Shown: positions 24,718 to 34,230 of the stretch, one piece after another | How positions within the stretch are numbered: position 1 is the first letter of the stretch | How the letters are laid out: every line of letters starts with the position of its first letter | Source of the DNA: HGM11368 sp051883395 | GTDB lineage: Bacteria; Bacillota; Clostridia; Christensenellales; UBA3700 | NCBI GenBank assembly: GCA_051883395.1 | Contig: JBJETQ010000028.1 | Span: 1 to 57,730, forward strand | Direction: 5' to 3' | Length of the DNA: 57,730 nt | Made by a program: the position numbers and the translations under genes | The notes under the pieces: model-generated | The model's input: the letters and a program-made list of their open reading frames with translations, nothing else | Told to the model about the DNA's origin: nothing | Databases searched by the model: none

Positions 24718-26982
24718 TCAGTTGCCGACTGTTGGTTTTTTGATGCGATTGAGAGAATGATTGAGCTTCAACAGTTCTTCTTTGGAGAAGGACACGTTGA
24801 GCATGCCCATCATACCCGTCAGTCTGAGAACGGTAAAGCCACCCATCATTTTGAGCATATCGCCGCTCATTTTGAAAGCAGGATTGCCTTCCTTGGAGTT
24901 TTGTTCTGACTTTGCCGCATTTATTTTCTTTTTGATTTTGATAGCAAATACGACCATCCACAGTTTGCCACGCAAGGTCGATACAATGTCGGAGATTTTG
25001 TCGTTGAGCGAAAATCTGCCGTCGGGTGTTTCTACGTCAAACCAGTTGAGAACGGCGTGCTTTTCTTTGAGCAGATAATCTTCGTTGAATTTGTCCACCT
25101 TGCGTATCGTTGCGCTGTCCCGACAGTCGCCTGCTACGGCTTCGACGTTGCTTTCTCCTTTGTTGTCGATAGTAAATCGAAAGACGTGGTCGTCAGATTT
25201 TTGCTTGCCCACCGACTTGCCGTTGACAAACAATTCTACTTCTTCCATATTTGAATATACTTTGACCTGCGTCTGGTCTTCCACTCTGTCAACGTAACGT
25301 TTGGAACAGATGTGGACGAATTTTTCTTTTGAAAGCCATGCTTTGTAGATATAAAAAGCGTCCTTTTTGTAACTGCGGTCGAAGGTTACAAGCCCCTTGT
25401 GGTTTTGACCGTTTTCGCCGCCTTCCGCCCGTGCGTCTGCGCCAAAGTCAAACATATTCCAAACGTGCGTTGCCCATATATAAGGGCGTGAGAATAGTTG
25501 TTTGATAAGTTCTTCGTGATAATATGCCTGATATTCTTCGGTATAGTCTCCCTGGACGGGATTGGACGAGTGCCAGTTGAGAGCTTCGCAGCCGTATTCG
25601 CTGCAACCGATAGGAACGTCGGGATATTTGGCGTGAAAGTTGTCAAACCACGGTCCGTTCATAGACGTATCGCCGCCGTACCAGCCAAAGTAATGATTGT
25701 AAGATATAGCGTCGGGTATCCTGATATATTCGCTGTCGATACTGCACATTGACACCACGGCTACTACGGTGAGTCTTGTTTTGTCCAAAGAGTGTGCAAG
25801 GTCGTTGAGTATGCGATGATTTTCTATCAGTTCCTGCGATTCGCCCGACATCGTTATTTCGTTGGAAAGTCCCCATACCACGATTGACGGATGATTGTAA
25901 TTCTGAACGATGAGTTCTTTGAGCTGAGATACGGTATTGGAAAGTCCACCCGTAAGATGATTGGAAATATAAGGTATCTCCGCCCATACTATCATACCTT
26001 TTTGGTCGCACAGGTCATAAAAAATCTGGTCGTGCTGATAGTGTGCCAGTCTGATTGTATTTGCTCCCACTTCGCAGATAAGTTCCATATCTTCTATATG
26101 ATGCTCTTTGGTGAGAGCGTTGCCCACGCCCCATCTGTCCTGATGACGTGATACGCCGTGTAAAGGATAAGACTTGCCGTTGAGAAAAAATCCTTTGTCC
26201 GGGTCAATATAAAAGGTCCTTACGCCAAAAGGCGACGCTACGTTGTCAAGCACGTTGTCTTTTTCAACAAGTTGAGCGGAAGCGGAATAGAGATACGGGT
26301 CTATCGTGCCGTTCCAAAGACGAACGTTGGGTAGAGTAAGAGTAACCTTGTCGTCTGCGCTTGTTGTTGAAACCAACTCCTTGCCGCTGTCGTCGTAAAT
26401 GGTATATCTGATTGTTTGCCCCTGCTTTTTGTCGGTGGTATATACCTGAATATCGACTATGGCGTCCTTGCCTTCGGGACGTGAAGTTATCGCTATTCCG
26501 TCGCCGCCGAAGTACATCAGGTCAAAGTGCGAGTTGCTGACGGCAATAATGTTGACGTCTCTGTACAGACCGCCGTAAAAAGTAAAATCTGCCATCTGTG
26601 GATATACGCTGTCGTTGGGCGAATTGTCAACGGCAATTTCTATGAGAGTTTTATCTGTAAGATAATCGGTGATTTCTGCCCTGAACGTCGAATATCCGCC
26701 GTCGTGCGAAGCTATCTTTTTGCCGCCTGCATATACGTCGGCAGAAGAATTGGCGCCTTTGATTTCGATAAAATATTTGTCGGCTTGCGGCAGAGCAGAC
26801 TTGTCGATATACTTTGCATAGATACATCTGCCACGATAGTAGTCGTTGCCGCCGTCCTGACCGTCAACCGCATTCCACGTGTGCGGAAGATTGACAATCT
26901 GGGCGTCGTCGGGAAGGGTGTGTTGTGGTTGGCTTTGTTTGCTGAAATGCCACTCATCGTTGATATTTAAAAATTTTCTCAT
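24718..26982 (-). CDS. GH2 glycoside hydrolase, probable beta-glucuronidase or beta-galactosidase
   Basis: A 754-residue protein with no signal peptide. The N-terminal sugar-binding jelly-roll begins WHFSKQSQPQ, the TIM barrel has acid/base E375 in WGLSNEIT and nucleophile E462 in GCSEYGCE. N527-H-K529 lies in GQNHKGLVTFDR, the position of the NxK motif that contacts the glucuronide carboxylate, although similar NxK residues also occur in some beta-galactosidases. The C-terminal part has a DUF4982-like domain and a basic FSKEELLKLNHSLNRIKKP tail. It is 1 nt from the symporter stop, SD GGGAG, and lies opposite a full glucuronate pathway, which favours glucuronidase. Confidence 0.85.
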   Translation of the reverse strand: MRKFLNINDEWHFSKQSQPQHTLPDDAQIVNLPHTWNAVDGQDGGNDYYRGRCIYAKYIDKSALPQADKYFIEIKGANSSADVYAGGKKIASHDGGYSTFRAEITDYLTDKTLIEIAVDNSPNDSVYPQMADFTFYGGLYRDVNIIAVSNSHFDLMYFGGDGIAITSRPEGKDAIVDIQVYTTDKKQGQTIRYTIYDDSGKELVSTTSADDKVTLTLPNVRLWNGTIDPYLYSASAQLVEKDNVLDNVASPFGVRTFYIDPDKGFFLNGKSYPLHGVSRHQDRWGVGNALTKEHHIEDMELICEVGANTIRLAHYQHDQIFYDLCDQKGMIVWAEIPYISNHLTGGLSNTVSQLKELIVQNYNHPSIVVWGLSNEITMSGESQELIENHRILNDLAHSLDKTRLTVVAVVSMCSIDSEYIRIPDAISYNHYFGWYGGDTSMNGPWFDNFHAKYPDVPIGCSEYGCEALNWHSSNPVQGDYTEEYQAYYHEELIKQLFSRPYIWATHVWNMFDFGADARAEGGENGQNHKGLVTFDRSYKKDAFYIYKAWLSKEKFVHICSKRYVDRVEDQTQVKVYSNMEEVELFVNGKSVGKQKSDDHVFRFTIDNKGESNVEAVAGDCRDSATIRKVDKFNEDYLLKEKHAVLNWFDVETPDGRFSLNDKISDIVSTLRGKLWMVVFAIKIKKKINAAKSEQNSKEGNPAFKMSGDMLKMMGGFTVLRLTGMMGMLNVSFSKEELLKLNHSLNRIKKPTVGN

Positions 26983-26983
26983 A

Positions 26984-28858
26984 TTATTCTCCCTTTTGAT
27001 TGTTGTCGGCATCAGTATAGATGTCGCTGTCGTCGCCAGAACGTGGCTTGTCGTCGCCCAAATGGTCGTCGCCAGAATGTGGCTTGCCGTCGCCCGAACG
27101 GTCGTCGCCAGAACGTAGCTTGTAGTCGCCAGAATGTGGCTTGTCGTCGCCCAAATGGTCGTCGCCAGAATGTGGCTTGCCGTCGCCCGAACGGTCGTCG
27201 CCAGAACGTAGCTTGTCGTCGCCCAAATGGTCGTCGCCAGAACGTAGCTTGCCGTCGCCCGAACGGTCGTCGCCAAAAGCGTCGGTATCGTCTGATTTGT
27301 CGTCGCTGTCGGTGTCTTTGTCGGTAGTTTCTTCGTCCGAGTCGTCGGCAGGAATATACTCGTGGCGATAATTGTTGAGTTGGTCATAGTCAACGACGTT
27401 TTCGTCAATCACCGATTCTACTCCCTTAGCCATAGAGTCGTCGGAATAGGAGTGGTCGGCAGAGTGTTGTTCTCTCAATATTTCTACGTTTTGCTCGACT
27501 TGCTTTTTGTGCAACGGATACCATAGCAGAAGGACTAATCCTAGTATCAGGAACCCTGCGCCCGGCAACAGAGTGGCTATTGCAAAAATACCGTCTTTGA
27601 CGTCAGGGTTGAAGGCTGTGGCAGCAGTATAGCCGATGAGCGACAGCAGTCCGCCCGTCAGTCCCGAAGACGCCGCTTGTCCCAGTTTGCGTGCAAAGGA
27701 GTACAGAGCGTAGACGCTGCCGTCTTCTCTTATTCCGTTTTTGATTTCTGCATGGTCGATTACGTCGGTGATGAGCGCCCATGACATCATGGAGAACATT
27801 CCCAGTCCCAACCAGCATACCGCCTGCAATATCGTAAACACCCATACGTTCTGCGGTTTGATAAAATAGGTGAGAAAACTGATGAATGCGGCAAAAAAGC
27901 TTGCTTCGTAGCCTATTTCTGCCTTGCCGAAGCGTTTTGCAAGCGGTTTTGCAAACACCCCTGACACTATCATTGCCAGCGCCATGACTAAAAAGGATAC
28001 CGATTGCATTTTGGCGTTGTTGTAGAAGTTTGGATAGACGTAGTTTGCCATTGTCTGCATTGTCAGCTGTGCAAGCAACATAAATATCGACGCTACGATT
28101 ATGGATATGAGCGCACGATTTTTAAATGCGTTGGAGAGCATTTTTTTGACGGAATTGTTGCGGAAGACGTCTTCTTTGACTTCGGGTTGAACTCTCTCTT
28201 TGGTGAGAACGAAACACAACACGTAGCACAATACGGCAAGTATGGAAAATATCCCTGCAACAAGGGTGAATTTTTCTCCGTTCATCACGTCGACTTCGAC
28301 GCCGTTCTGAATTACCTTGTCATAGACTATCAAAGGTACTCCCACCGAGACGATTGCCCCTGCAAACATACCGCCCATGGTGCGGAAGGTTGATAGAGAC
28401 TGTCTGTCGCCCGGTTCGGCAGAGATTGCCGAAGCCATTGAACCGTATGGTATGTTGATGGAAGTGTAGAATACCGATCCCCACAATATATACGTTATAA
28501 ACAACCATATAATTTTGAACGTCATGCTCGCCGAAGCAAGAGAACTCTGGTATATCAGAAAGGACGATATAGCCACGGGACCGCACATTTTCAACAACCA
28601 CGGCTTGAACTTGCCGAATCTGGTATTTTTGCTTCTGTCGCATATTCTTCCCATTGCAATATCGGTTACGGAGTCGACAAAGCGAGCCGCCATCATAACG
28701 ATACCTACGACGCCTGCCGCTACGCCCATTACGTCGGTGTAAAATTTGAGCAGAAATGACGACGACAGTATAAAGGTAAAGTCGTTGCCGAAGTCGCCGA
28801 AAAGATAACCTATCTTATCTCTGACGCCGAAAGGTCGTATCGATTTTTCTTGTTTCAT
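26984..28858 (-). CDS. GPH family sugar:cation symporter with tandem-repeat C-terminal tail
   Basis: A 624-residue transporter. The first about 460 residues match the glycoside-pentoside-hexuronide family (MelB/UidB type): KIGYLFGDFGNDFTF near residue 15, 12 helices, RICDRSKNTRFGKFKPW after helix 2. It should import glucuronides or other glycosides with Na+ or H+. The family usually stops near 450-470. Here an acidic linker (to about 528) leads to repeats of GDDRSGDGKxxS and GDDHLGDDKxxS (residues 529-607) and a DADNNQKGE end, predicted to be cytoplasmic and disordered. The SD is AGGAGG. It is the first gene of an operon with GH2. Confidence 0.88.
   Translation of the reverse strand: MKQEKSIRPFGVRDKIGYLFGDFGNDFTFILSSSFLLKFYTDVMGVAAGVVGIVMMAARFVDSVTDIAMGRICDRSKNTRFGKFKPWLLKMCGPVAISSFLIYQSSLASASMTFKIIWLFITYILWGSVFYTSINIPYGSMASAISAEPGDRQSLSTFRTMGGMFAGAIVSVGVPLIVYDKVIQNGVEVDVMNGEKFTLVAGIFSILAVLCYVLCFVLTKERVQPEVKEDVFRNNSVKKMLSNAFKNRALISIIVASIFMLLAQLTMQTMANYVYPNFYNNAKMQSVSFLVMALAMIVSGVFAKPLAKRFGKAEIGYEASFFAAFISFLTYFIKPQNVWVFTILQAVCWLGLGMFSMMSWALITDVIDHAEIKNGIREDGSVYALYSFARKLGQAASSGLTGGLLSLIGYTAATAFNPDVKDGIFAIATLLPGAGFLILGLVLLLWYPLHKKQVEQNVEILREQHSADHSYSDDSMAKGVESVIDENVVDYDQLNNYRHEYIPADDSDEETTDKDTDSDDKSDDTDAFGDDRSGDGKLRSGDDHLGDDKLRSGDDRSGDGKPHSGDDHLGDDKPHSGDYKLRSGDDRSGDGKPHSGDDHLGDDKPRSGDDSDIYTDADNNQKGE
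27038..27274 (-). repeat. In-frame tandem repeats, 36-bp units
   Basis: Six 36-bp units, alternating two versions, and one 21-bp partial unit encode the symporter tail. Unit versions differ only at a few positions (KLRS, KPHS, KPRS), and a repeated 72-bp pair shows recent duplication. No frame shift is seen. Copy number could vary between strains. Confidence 0.9.
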
Positions 28859-28998
28859 ATATCCTCCTGTTTGATTGGAAACTGCACCGTACGTCTGCTT
28901 GGTCTGATTGTCGGTGCAGTCAACGTTTGTTCATACAAAAAAAGTGTGTCCAAACATACGGGAGTTAAACCGTAAGGCAAAGAATATTTGTATCGGAA

Positions 28999-29027
28999 AA
29001 TATTGCAAAGTTAAAATGCCGTGTCAA
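28999..29027 (-). promoter_or_regulatory. Probable promoter of the symporter-GH2 operon
   Basis: On the minus strand, TTGACA (29027-29022), 17 nt, then AATATT (29004-28999), a 4/6 match to the -10 box. It lies about 140 nt upstream of the symporter start. For the divergent uxaC operon only a -10-like TATAAT (29057-29062) with no good -35 is seen, so that side may need an activator (inference). Confidence 0.5.
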
Positions 29028-29152
29028 ATTATAAAATCGGAAAAAATTGCAACACTTATAATTGACATCAGGTGCGTTGCCAATAACCAAAAAACGAATT
29101 TTGTCGATACGTATCTGATTATTTGGCTTTTTTGAAGACAAAAGGGGTTGTT

Positions 29153-30556
29153 ATGAAAGGTTTTTTGGACGATGATTTTTTGTTGAACGGCGAGACAGCA
29201 AGAACGCTGTATTTCGATTATGCACGCAATTTGCCCATAATCGATTATCATTGTCATTTGCCCGTCAGGGCGCTTGCCGAAAATCAACGCTTTGACAACA
29301 TAACCAAGTTGTGGCTGGACGGCGACCATTACAAGTGGCGGCTGATGAGAAACAACGGCGTGGACGAGTATTATATAGGCGGAAAGGCAAGCGACAGAGA
29401 AAAATTTGACAGATTTGTCGCTACGTTGCAAAGGGCAATAGGCAATCCGCTGTATCATTGGTGTCATCTCGAACTAAAAAGATATTTTGGAATTGACGAA
29501 CCTTTGACTTTGAAAAACGCAGGAGACGTGTGGGAGAGAGTGCGACGTCTGCTGCAACAAGACGATATGGGGGCAAAGGGTTTGGTAGAGATGAGCGGAG
29601 TAGAATTTATCGGCACTACCGACGACCCTGCCGACGATTTGCGCTGGCACAGACAGCTGGCGGAAGATAAAAGTTTCGGGGTAAAGGTATGTCCGTCCTT
29701 CCGCCCCGACAGAGCCTTGAATATAGACAAGCCGCAATGGAAAGAATATATCGGAGAATTGTCGTCGGTATGCGGAAGGCATATAGCCGACTACGACGAT
29801 TTGAAGTACGCATTGTCGGACAGAATGAAGTATTTTGACTATATGGGTTGTCGTGCGAGCGACCACGGAACGGAATATTTACCTGCCTGCAATAACAAAC
29901 TCAATCCGGATAAGATATTTGACAAGGTTATGAGCGGACAGACAATTACGACAGATGAAAGCGACGCTTTTAAGTATGATTTACTGAGATTTTGCGCAGG
30001 TCAATACGCAGATATGGGGTGGGTGATGCAGTTACATTTTAATTGCAAACGCAATCCTAACTCCAAAGCGTACGGACAGTTTGGCGCTGACAGCGGCTTT
30101 GATTGTATCGGGTATGGCGGCAACGGCAAAAATCTCACGGCTTTGCTCGACGATTTGTTTGCAAGCGGCAGTTTGCCTAAAACGATTTTGTATAGTCTCG
30201 ACCCCGGCGACAATGCTTTTCTTGACGTATTGGCAGGCTCGTTTCAGGGTAGTGAAGCGGCAGGCAAAATTCAACACGGCTCGGCATGGTGGTTTAACGA
30301 CAACAAGCAAGGAATAGAGCAACATCTGACGTCTTTGGCATCTTTGGGTGTGTTGGGCAACTTTGTAGGCATGTTGACCGACAGCAGAAGCTTTTTGAGC
30401 TTTGCCAGACACGAATATTTCAGAAGAATTTTGTGCGATTTGATAGGGGAGTGGACCGACAAGGGCGAGTATCCTTGCGATATAGGCTATCTTGGCGGAC
30501 TGGTGGAAGACGTGTGTTATCACAATGCAAAAAAATATTTTGGACTGGGAGAATAG
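29153..30556 (+). CDS. uxaC: Glucuronate isomerase
   Basis: A 467-residue enzyme that converts D-glucuronate to D-fructuronate (and galacturonate to tagaturonate). It belongs to the amidohydrolase superfamily: the metal motif is H33-C-H35 in IIDYHCHLP, and KRNPNSKAYGQFGADSGFDCIG is a family block. It is the first step of the pathway encoded by this five-gene run. The ATG at 29153 follows AAAGGGG; 10 further codons upstream are possible but unsupported. The next gene starts 2 nt after its stop. Confidence 0.95.
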   Translation: MKGFLDDDFLLNGETARTLYFDYARNLPIIDYHCHLPVRALAENQRFDNITKLWLDGDHYKWRLMRNNGVDEYYIGGKASDREKFDRFVATLQRAIGNPLYHWCHLELKRYFGIDEPLTLKNAGDVWERVRRLLQQDDMGAKGLVEMSGVEFIGTTDDPADDLRWHRQLAEDKSFGVKVCPSFRPDRALNIDKPQWKEYIGELSSVCGRHIADYDDLKYALSDRMKYFDYMGCRASDHGTEYLPACNNKLNPDKIFDKVMSGQTITTDESDAFKYDLLRFCAGQYADMGWVMQLHFNCKRNPNSKAYGQFGADSGFDCIGYGGNGKNLTALLDDLFASGSLPKTILYSLDPGDNAFLDVLAGSFQGSEAAGKIQHGSAWWFNDNKQGIEQHLTSLASLGVLGNFVGMLTDSRSFLSFARHEYFRRILCDLIGEWTDKGEYPCDIGYLGGLVEDVCYHNAKKYFGLGE

Positions 30557-30558
30557 AT

Positions 30559-31620
30559 ATGAAGATGAAAATGGCTTTCAGGTGGTTTGGCAAGTCCGAC
30601 CCCGTTACGCTGGAAAAAATTGCGCAGATACCCGGCATGCGCTCGGTGGTGTCGGCGGTGTACGACGGAAAACCCGGACAGATATGGGACAAAGAATCGC
30701 TGGAAAATATCAGGCGGGAATGTGAAAAATACGGCTTGATATTTGACGTGGTAGAGTCTGTTCCCGTTCATGAAAATATAAAGCTGGGTGCAAGCGACTC
30801 CGAAAAATTGACGGATATTTATTGTGAAAATATCAAACGCTGCGCCGGCGTAGGTATAAAATGCGTTACTTACAATTTTATGCCCGTGTTTGATTGGACT
30901 CGTACTCAACTGGACAAAAAAGCGGCGGACGGGTCGACGAGTCTCGTAATGTATGCCGACCAATTGAAAAACATGAATCCGCTTATAGATGACGTAGATT
31001 TGCCGGGGTGGGACAGCAGTTATAGCAGGGACGAAATAAGAGAACTGATTGAACAGTACGGCAAGCTGGGCGAAGAAGGGCTGTGGAGCAATCTGGAAAA
31101 GTTTCTGAAAAGAATAATACCTGTTGCTCAAAGCTGCGGCGTAAAGATGGCTATTCATCCCGACGATCCGCCTTATCCTATTTTTGGGTTGCCGAGAATA
31201 ATTGCGGACGAAAGGGCGCTGGACAGAGTGCTGAGCATCGTTGACAGTCCGAGCAACTGTCTGTGCCTATGTACAGGGTCGCTTGGTTGCGTAAAGAGTA
31301 ACGACGTGATAAAAATGATAGAAAAATTTGCCGCACGTGGCAAGATTGCTTTTGCTCATCTGCGCAACGTCGGGATAGTAGGCGACGGCTCGTTTGAGGA
31401 GAGAGCGCATTTGTCGAGTTGCGGTTCGCTGGATATGTATGGCGTAGTAAAGGCGTTGGTAAAGGCAGGTTACGACGGCTACGTCAGACCCGACCACGGC
31501 AGAATGATATGGGGAGAACGTGGCAAGCCCGGATACGGACTGTTTGACAGGGCGTTGGGGGCAACTTATATAAACGGCTTGTTTGAAGCCTTGGAAAAGG
31601 AGTATGAAAATGACAAATAA
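30559..31620 (+). CDS. uxuA: Mannonate dehydratase
   Basis: A 353-residue enzyme of the TIM-barrel xylose isomerase-like fold, converting D-mannonate to 2-keto-3-deoxy-D-gluconate. MAFRWFGKSDPVTLEKIAQIPG begins the typical UxuA N terminus, and AIHPDDPPYPIFGLPRII carries the metal-binding His/Asp, with YVRPDHGRMIWGE near the end. GGGAG precedes the ATG. It overlaps the next gene by 11 nt. Confidence 0.96.
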   Translation: MKMKMAFRWFGKSDPVTLEKIAQIPGMRSVVSAVYDGKPGQIWDKESLENIRRECEKYGLIFDVVESVPVHENIKLGASDSEKLTDIYCENIKRCAGVGIKCVTYNFMPVFDWTRTQLDKKAADGSTSLVMYADQLKNMNPLIDDVDLPGWDSSYSRDEIRELIEQYGKLGEEGLWSNLEKFLKRIIPVAQSCGVKMAIHPDDPPYPIFGLPRIIADERALDRVLSIVDSPSNCLCLCTGSLGCVKSNDVIKMIEKFAARGKIAFAHLRNVGIVGDGSFEERAHLSSCGSLDMYGVVKALVKAGYDGYVRPDHGRMIWGERGKPGYGLFDRALGATYINGLFEALEKEYENDK

Positions 31621-32461
31621 CGTGCTTAATACAAATCTTAGCGGTAAAGTAGCCGTGATTACGGGCGCAGGCGGCGTGCTGGGCGGCTATTTTGCAAAAG
31701 TTCTTGCAAGGGCAGGAGCAAAGGTGGCGCTGCTCGATCTCAACGTCAACGGGGCGGCAAATTGCGCCGAAGAAATTGTCGAAGAAGGCGGCGTTGCCAA
31801 GGCATACGCCTGCAACGTGCTGGACGAAGAAGCTTGCAAAATCGTGGCGGAACAGGTCAGACAAGAGCTGGGCAATTGCGACCTGCTTGTCAACGGAGCC
31901 GGCGGCAACAACCCCAGAGCGACTACCGACAAGGAATATTTTGAAAACGGTGATCTCGATAGCGGAATAAAAACTTTTTTTGACCTTGACGACGAAGGCG
32001 TAGCGTGGGTATTCGACCTTAATTTTTTGGGTACGCTCATTCCTACGCAGGCGTTTGGCAGGCAGATGGTGGGAAGAAATGGGTGCAGTATAATCAATAT
32101 CTCGTCAATGAACGCCTTTACTCCGCTGACCAAAATTCCTGCTTATTCGGGCGCTAAGGCGGCAATCAGCAACTTTACACAATGGCTTGCCGTGCATTTC
32201 AGTCGGGTGGGAATAAGAGTCAACGCTATCGCTCCGGGATTTTTTTCTACCAAGCAAAATGCAAAATTGTTGTGGAACGATGACGGCACTCCTACCGCCC
32301 GCACAGGTAAAATTCTTGCGGCGACGCCAATGGGAAGATTTGGAGAAAGCGAAGAACTTGAAGGCTCGTTACTCTTTTTGGCGGACGAAAGAGCGGCAGG
32401 TTTTATTACCGGCATAGTTTTGCCAGTTGACGGTGGATTTTCTGCTTATTCGGGGGTGTAA
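31610..32461 (+). CDS. uxuB: SDR-type fructuronate reductase (D-mannonate oxidoreductase)
   Basis: A 283-residue short-chain dehydrogenase. The cofactor motif is ITGAGGVLGGYF near residue 18, the NGAGG block is near 94, and the catalytic Ser-Tyr-Lys lies in INISSMNAF...YSGAKAAI. The end GIVLPVDGGFSAYSGV is typical. Its place between uxuA and eda supports reduction of fructuronate to mannonate, as in the SDR-type UxuB of Bacilli. The ATG at 31610 has AAGGAG with 8-nt spacing; an ATG 6 nt earlier is too close to the SD. Confidence 0.85.
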   Translation: MTNNVLNTNLSGKVAVITGAGGVLGGYFAKVLARAGAKVALLDLNVNGAANCAEEIVEEGGVAKAYACNVLDEEACKIVAEQVRQELGNCDLLVNGAGGNNPRATTDKEYFENGDLDSGIKTFFDLDDEGVAWVFDLNFLGTLIPTQAFGRQMVGRNGCSIINISSMNAFTPLTKIPAYSGAKAAISNFTQWLAVHFSRVGIRVNAIAPGFFSTKQNAKLLWNDDGTPTARTGKILAATPMGRFGESEELEGSLLFLADERAAGFITGIVLPVDGGFSAYSGV

Positions 32462-32462
32462 T

Positions 32463-33017
32463 ATGGACAAGTATATTCCTGTTGTGGTGATAGAAAAGAT
32501 ACAAGATACCGACAAAATTTTGTCGGCGCTCAAACGTCAGGGTATTTTTACAGCCGAGATTACGTTTCGTACTCCGTGCGCCCAAGAAGCTATCGTGCTG
32601 GCAAAAAAACGTCATAGCGACATGTGTATTGGCGCCGGTACGGTCATCAACGCTGAACAATGCCAAAGAGCGATAGACGCAGGCGCTCAGTTTATTGTTT
32701 CGCCGGGGCTGAGCGTACAAGTGGCAAAGATATGCAAAGAAAAAAACGTGCCGTATTATCCCGGTTGCGTAACTCCTACCGAGATTATGCAGGCGTTGGA
32801 TATGGGTTTGACTACGCTCAAATTTTTCCCGTCGGGCATATACGGCGGGTTAGACGCTCTCAAAGCGCTGTCCGCACCTTTTCCGCAAATAAAATTTATT
32901 CCGACAGGCGGAGTGGACAGAAACAATATCGAACAATATCTTGCCTATGACAAGGTGGTTGCCGTGGGCGGAAGTTTTTTTGTAAAAGAAGCGTTGGACG
33001 GAGATAAAAATGAATAA
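32463..33017 (+). CDS. eda: KDPG/KHG aldolase
   Basis: A 184-residue trimeric class I aldolase splitting 2-keto-3-deoxy-6-phosphogluconate to pyruvate and glyceraldehyde 3-phosphate. TFRTPCAQEAI, GAGTVINAEQCQRAIDAGAQFIVSPG and LKFFPSG (with the Schiff-base Lys) are the active-site segments. TAATATG coupling with the SDR stop; it overlaps kdgK by 8 nt. Confidence 0.95.
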   Translation: MDKYIPVVVIEKIQDTDKILSALKRQGIFTAEITFRTPCAQEAIVLAKKRHSDMCIGAGTVINAEQCQRAIDAGAQFIVSPGLSVQVAKICKEKNVPYYPGCVTPTEIMQALDMGLTTLKFFPSGIYGGLDALKALSAPFPQIKFIPTGGVDRNNIEQYLAYDKVVAVGGSFFVKEALDGDKNE

Positions 33018-34032
33018 AATAGTTACCTTTGGAGAATTGATGCTCAGGCTTACCCCTGACGGATATAACAGGTTGTTTCAGGACGACAAGCTGAACGCAA
33101 CCTTCGGCGGCGGAGAAGCCAACGTAGCCGTTTCGCTTGCCAACTTTGGTATGAACAGCGTATTTGTGAGCAAATTGCCACGCCACAGCGTAGGACAAGC
33201 GGCTGTAAATTCTTTGAGAAATTTTGGCGTAGACGTCTCCAACGTTGTCAGAGACGGCGATAGAGTAGGAATATATTTTCTCGAAAAAGGAGCGTCGCAA
33301 AGGGGCAGCGTATGCATCTATGACCGGGCAGGGTCCGCTTTTGCACTTGCCGATGAAGATGACTTCGATTGGGATAAGATACTCGACGGGGCAGATTGGT
33401 TTCATTTTACGGGGATAACTCCTGCGCTTGGCGATAACGTGGCAAAAATTTGCGAACGAGCATGCAAAACAGCAAAAGAAAAGGGAGTCAAAGTATCATG
33501 CGATCTTAATTATCGTGGAAAGCTGTGGAGCAGAGAAAAAGCCAGAGCCGTGATGAATGAATTGTGTAAATACGTGGACGTGTGCATTGCCAATGAAGAA
33601 GACGCCAAGGACGTGTTTGGCATAGAAGCCGAATCTACCGATATTTACGGCGGAAAACTCAACCACGAAGGATATAAATCGGTGGCTGTTCAACTTGCCG
33701 AGCAGTTTGGCTTTGAAAAGGTGGCGATTACTCTGCGCAGTTCGATTTCTGCCAGCGATAACGACTGGGCAGGAATGTTGTACGACGGCAAAGAGTTTTG
33801 TTTTTCCAAGTCTTATCACCTTCATATAGTGGACAGAGTAGGCGGTGGCGATTCGTTTGGCGGCGGACTAATCTATGCGCTTGTCAGCGGAAAAACCAGC
33901 AAAGAAGCCATAGAATTTGCAGTTGCCGCATCGGCTCTCAAACACTCAATAGAAGGCGACTACAATCGGGTGAGCGTGAGCGAAGTGGAAAAGTTGGTAA
34001 GTGGAGACGGAAGCGGACGTGTGCAACGCTGA
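33010..34032 (+). CDS. kdgK: 2-keto-3-deoxygluconate kinase, PfkB family
   Basis: A 340-residue sugar kinase. The N-terminal TFGELMLRLTPDG and GGGEANVAVSLANFG are PfkB/KdgK features, and the anion-hole motif is DRVGGGDSFGGGL with the catalytic Asp. It phosphorylates KDG to KDPG for the aldolase just upstream. The order uxaC-uxuA-uxuB-eda-kdgK is a complete glucuronate route. No strong terminator is seen in the following 250 nt (34033-34230), which hold no clear gene. Confidence 0.93.
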   Translation: MNKIVTFGELMLRLTPDGYNRLFQDDKLNATFGGGEANVAVSLANFGMNSVFVSKLPRHSVGQAAVNSLRNFGVDVSNVVRDGDRVGIYFLEKGASQRGSVCIYDRAGSAFALADEDDFDWDKILDGADWFHFTGITPALGDNVAKICERACKTAKEKGVKVSCDLNYRGKLWSREKARAVMNELCKYVDVCIANEEDAKDVFGIEAESTDIYGGKLNHEGYKSVAVQLAEQFGFEKVAITLRSSISASDNDWAGMLYDGKEFCFSKSYHLHIVDRVGGGDSFGGGLIYALVSGKTSKEAIEFAVAASALKHSIEGDYNRVSVSEVEKLVSGDGSGRVQR

Positions 34033-34230
34033 ATGTCTGAACTGCTGCGTGCATATTGACCTGCTTGCGTTTCTGCCCGCCGTATTACGACGCATACGCC
34101 CACAGGCATCTTCTTTTTGACTTAGACACGCCGTCGCAAAACCTTGTATCAAGAGCCTTGTATATTTGTGTAAAAGAGCAATAAAATTTTTGACAAAGCA
34201 TTACTATATATCTGTCATATCACAGTTGCC

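Noticed and set aside
27038..27274. CRISPR array
   Set aside because: Units are contiguous coding repeats with no unique spacers, and no cas genes are near.
26983..27408. N-terminal extension of the GH2 hydrolase by about 140 residues rich in Thr and Ala repeats
   Set aside because: It is the repeat array of the symporter gene read in another frame. A good SD and the family N terminus are at 26982.
28859..29152. Carbon-catabolite (cre) site before the hexuronate operons
   Set aside because: No match to the TGAAARCGNTTTCA-type consensus was seen by eye.
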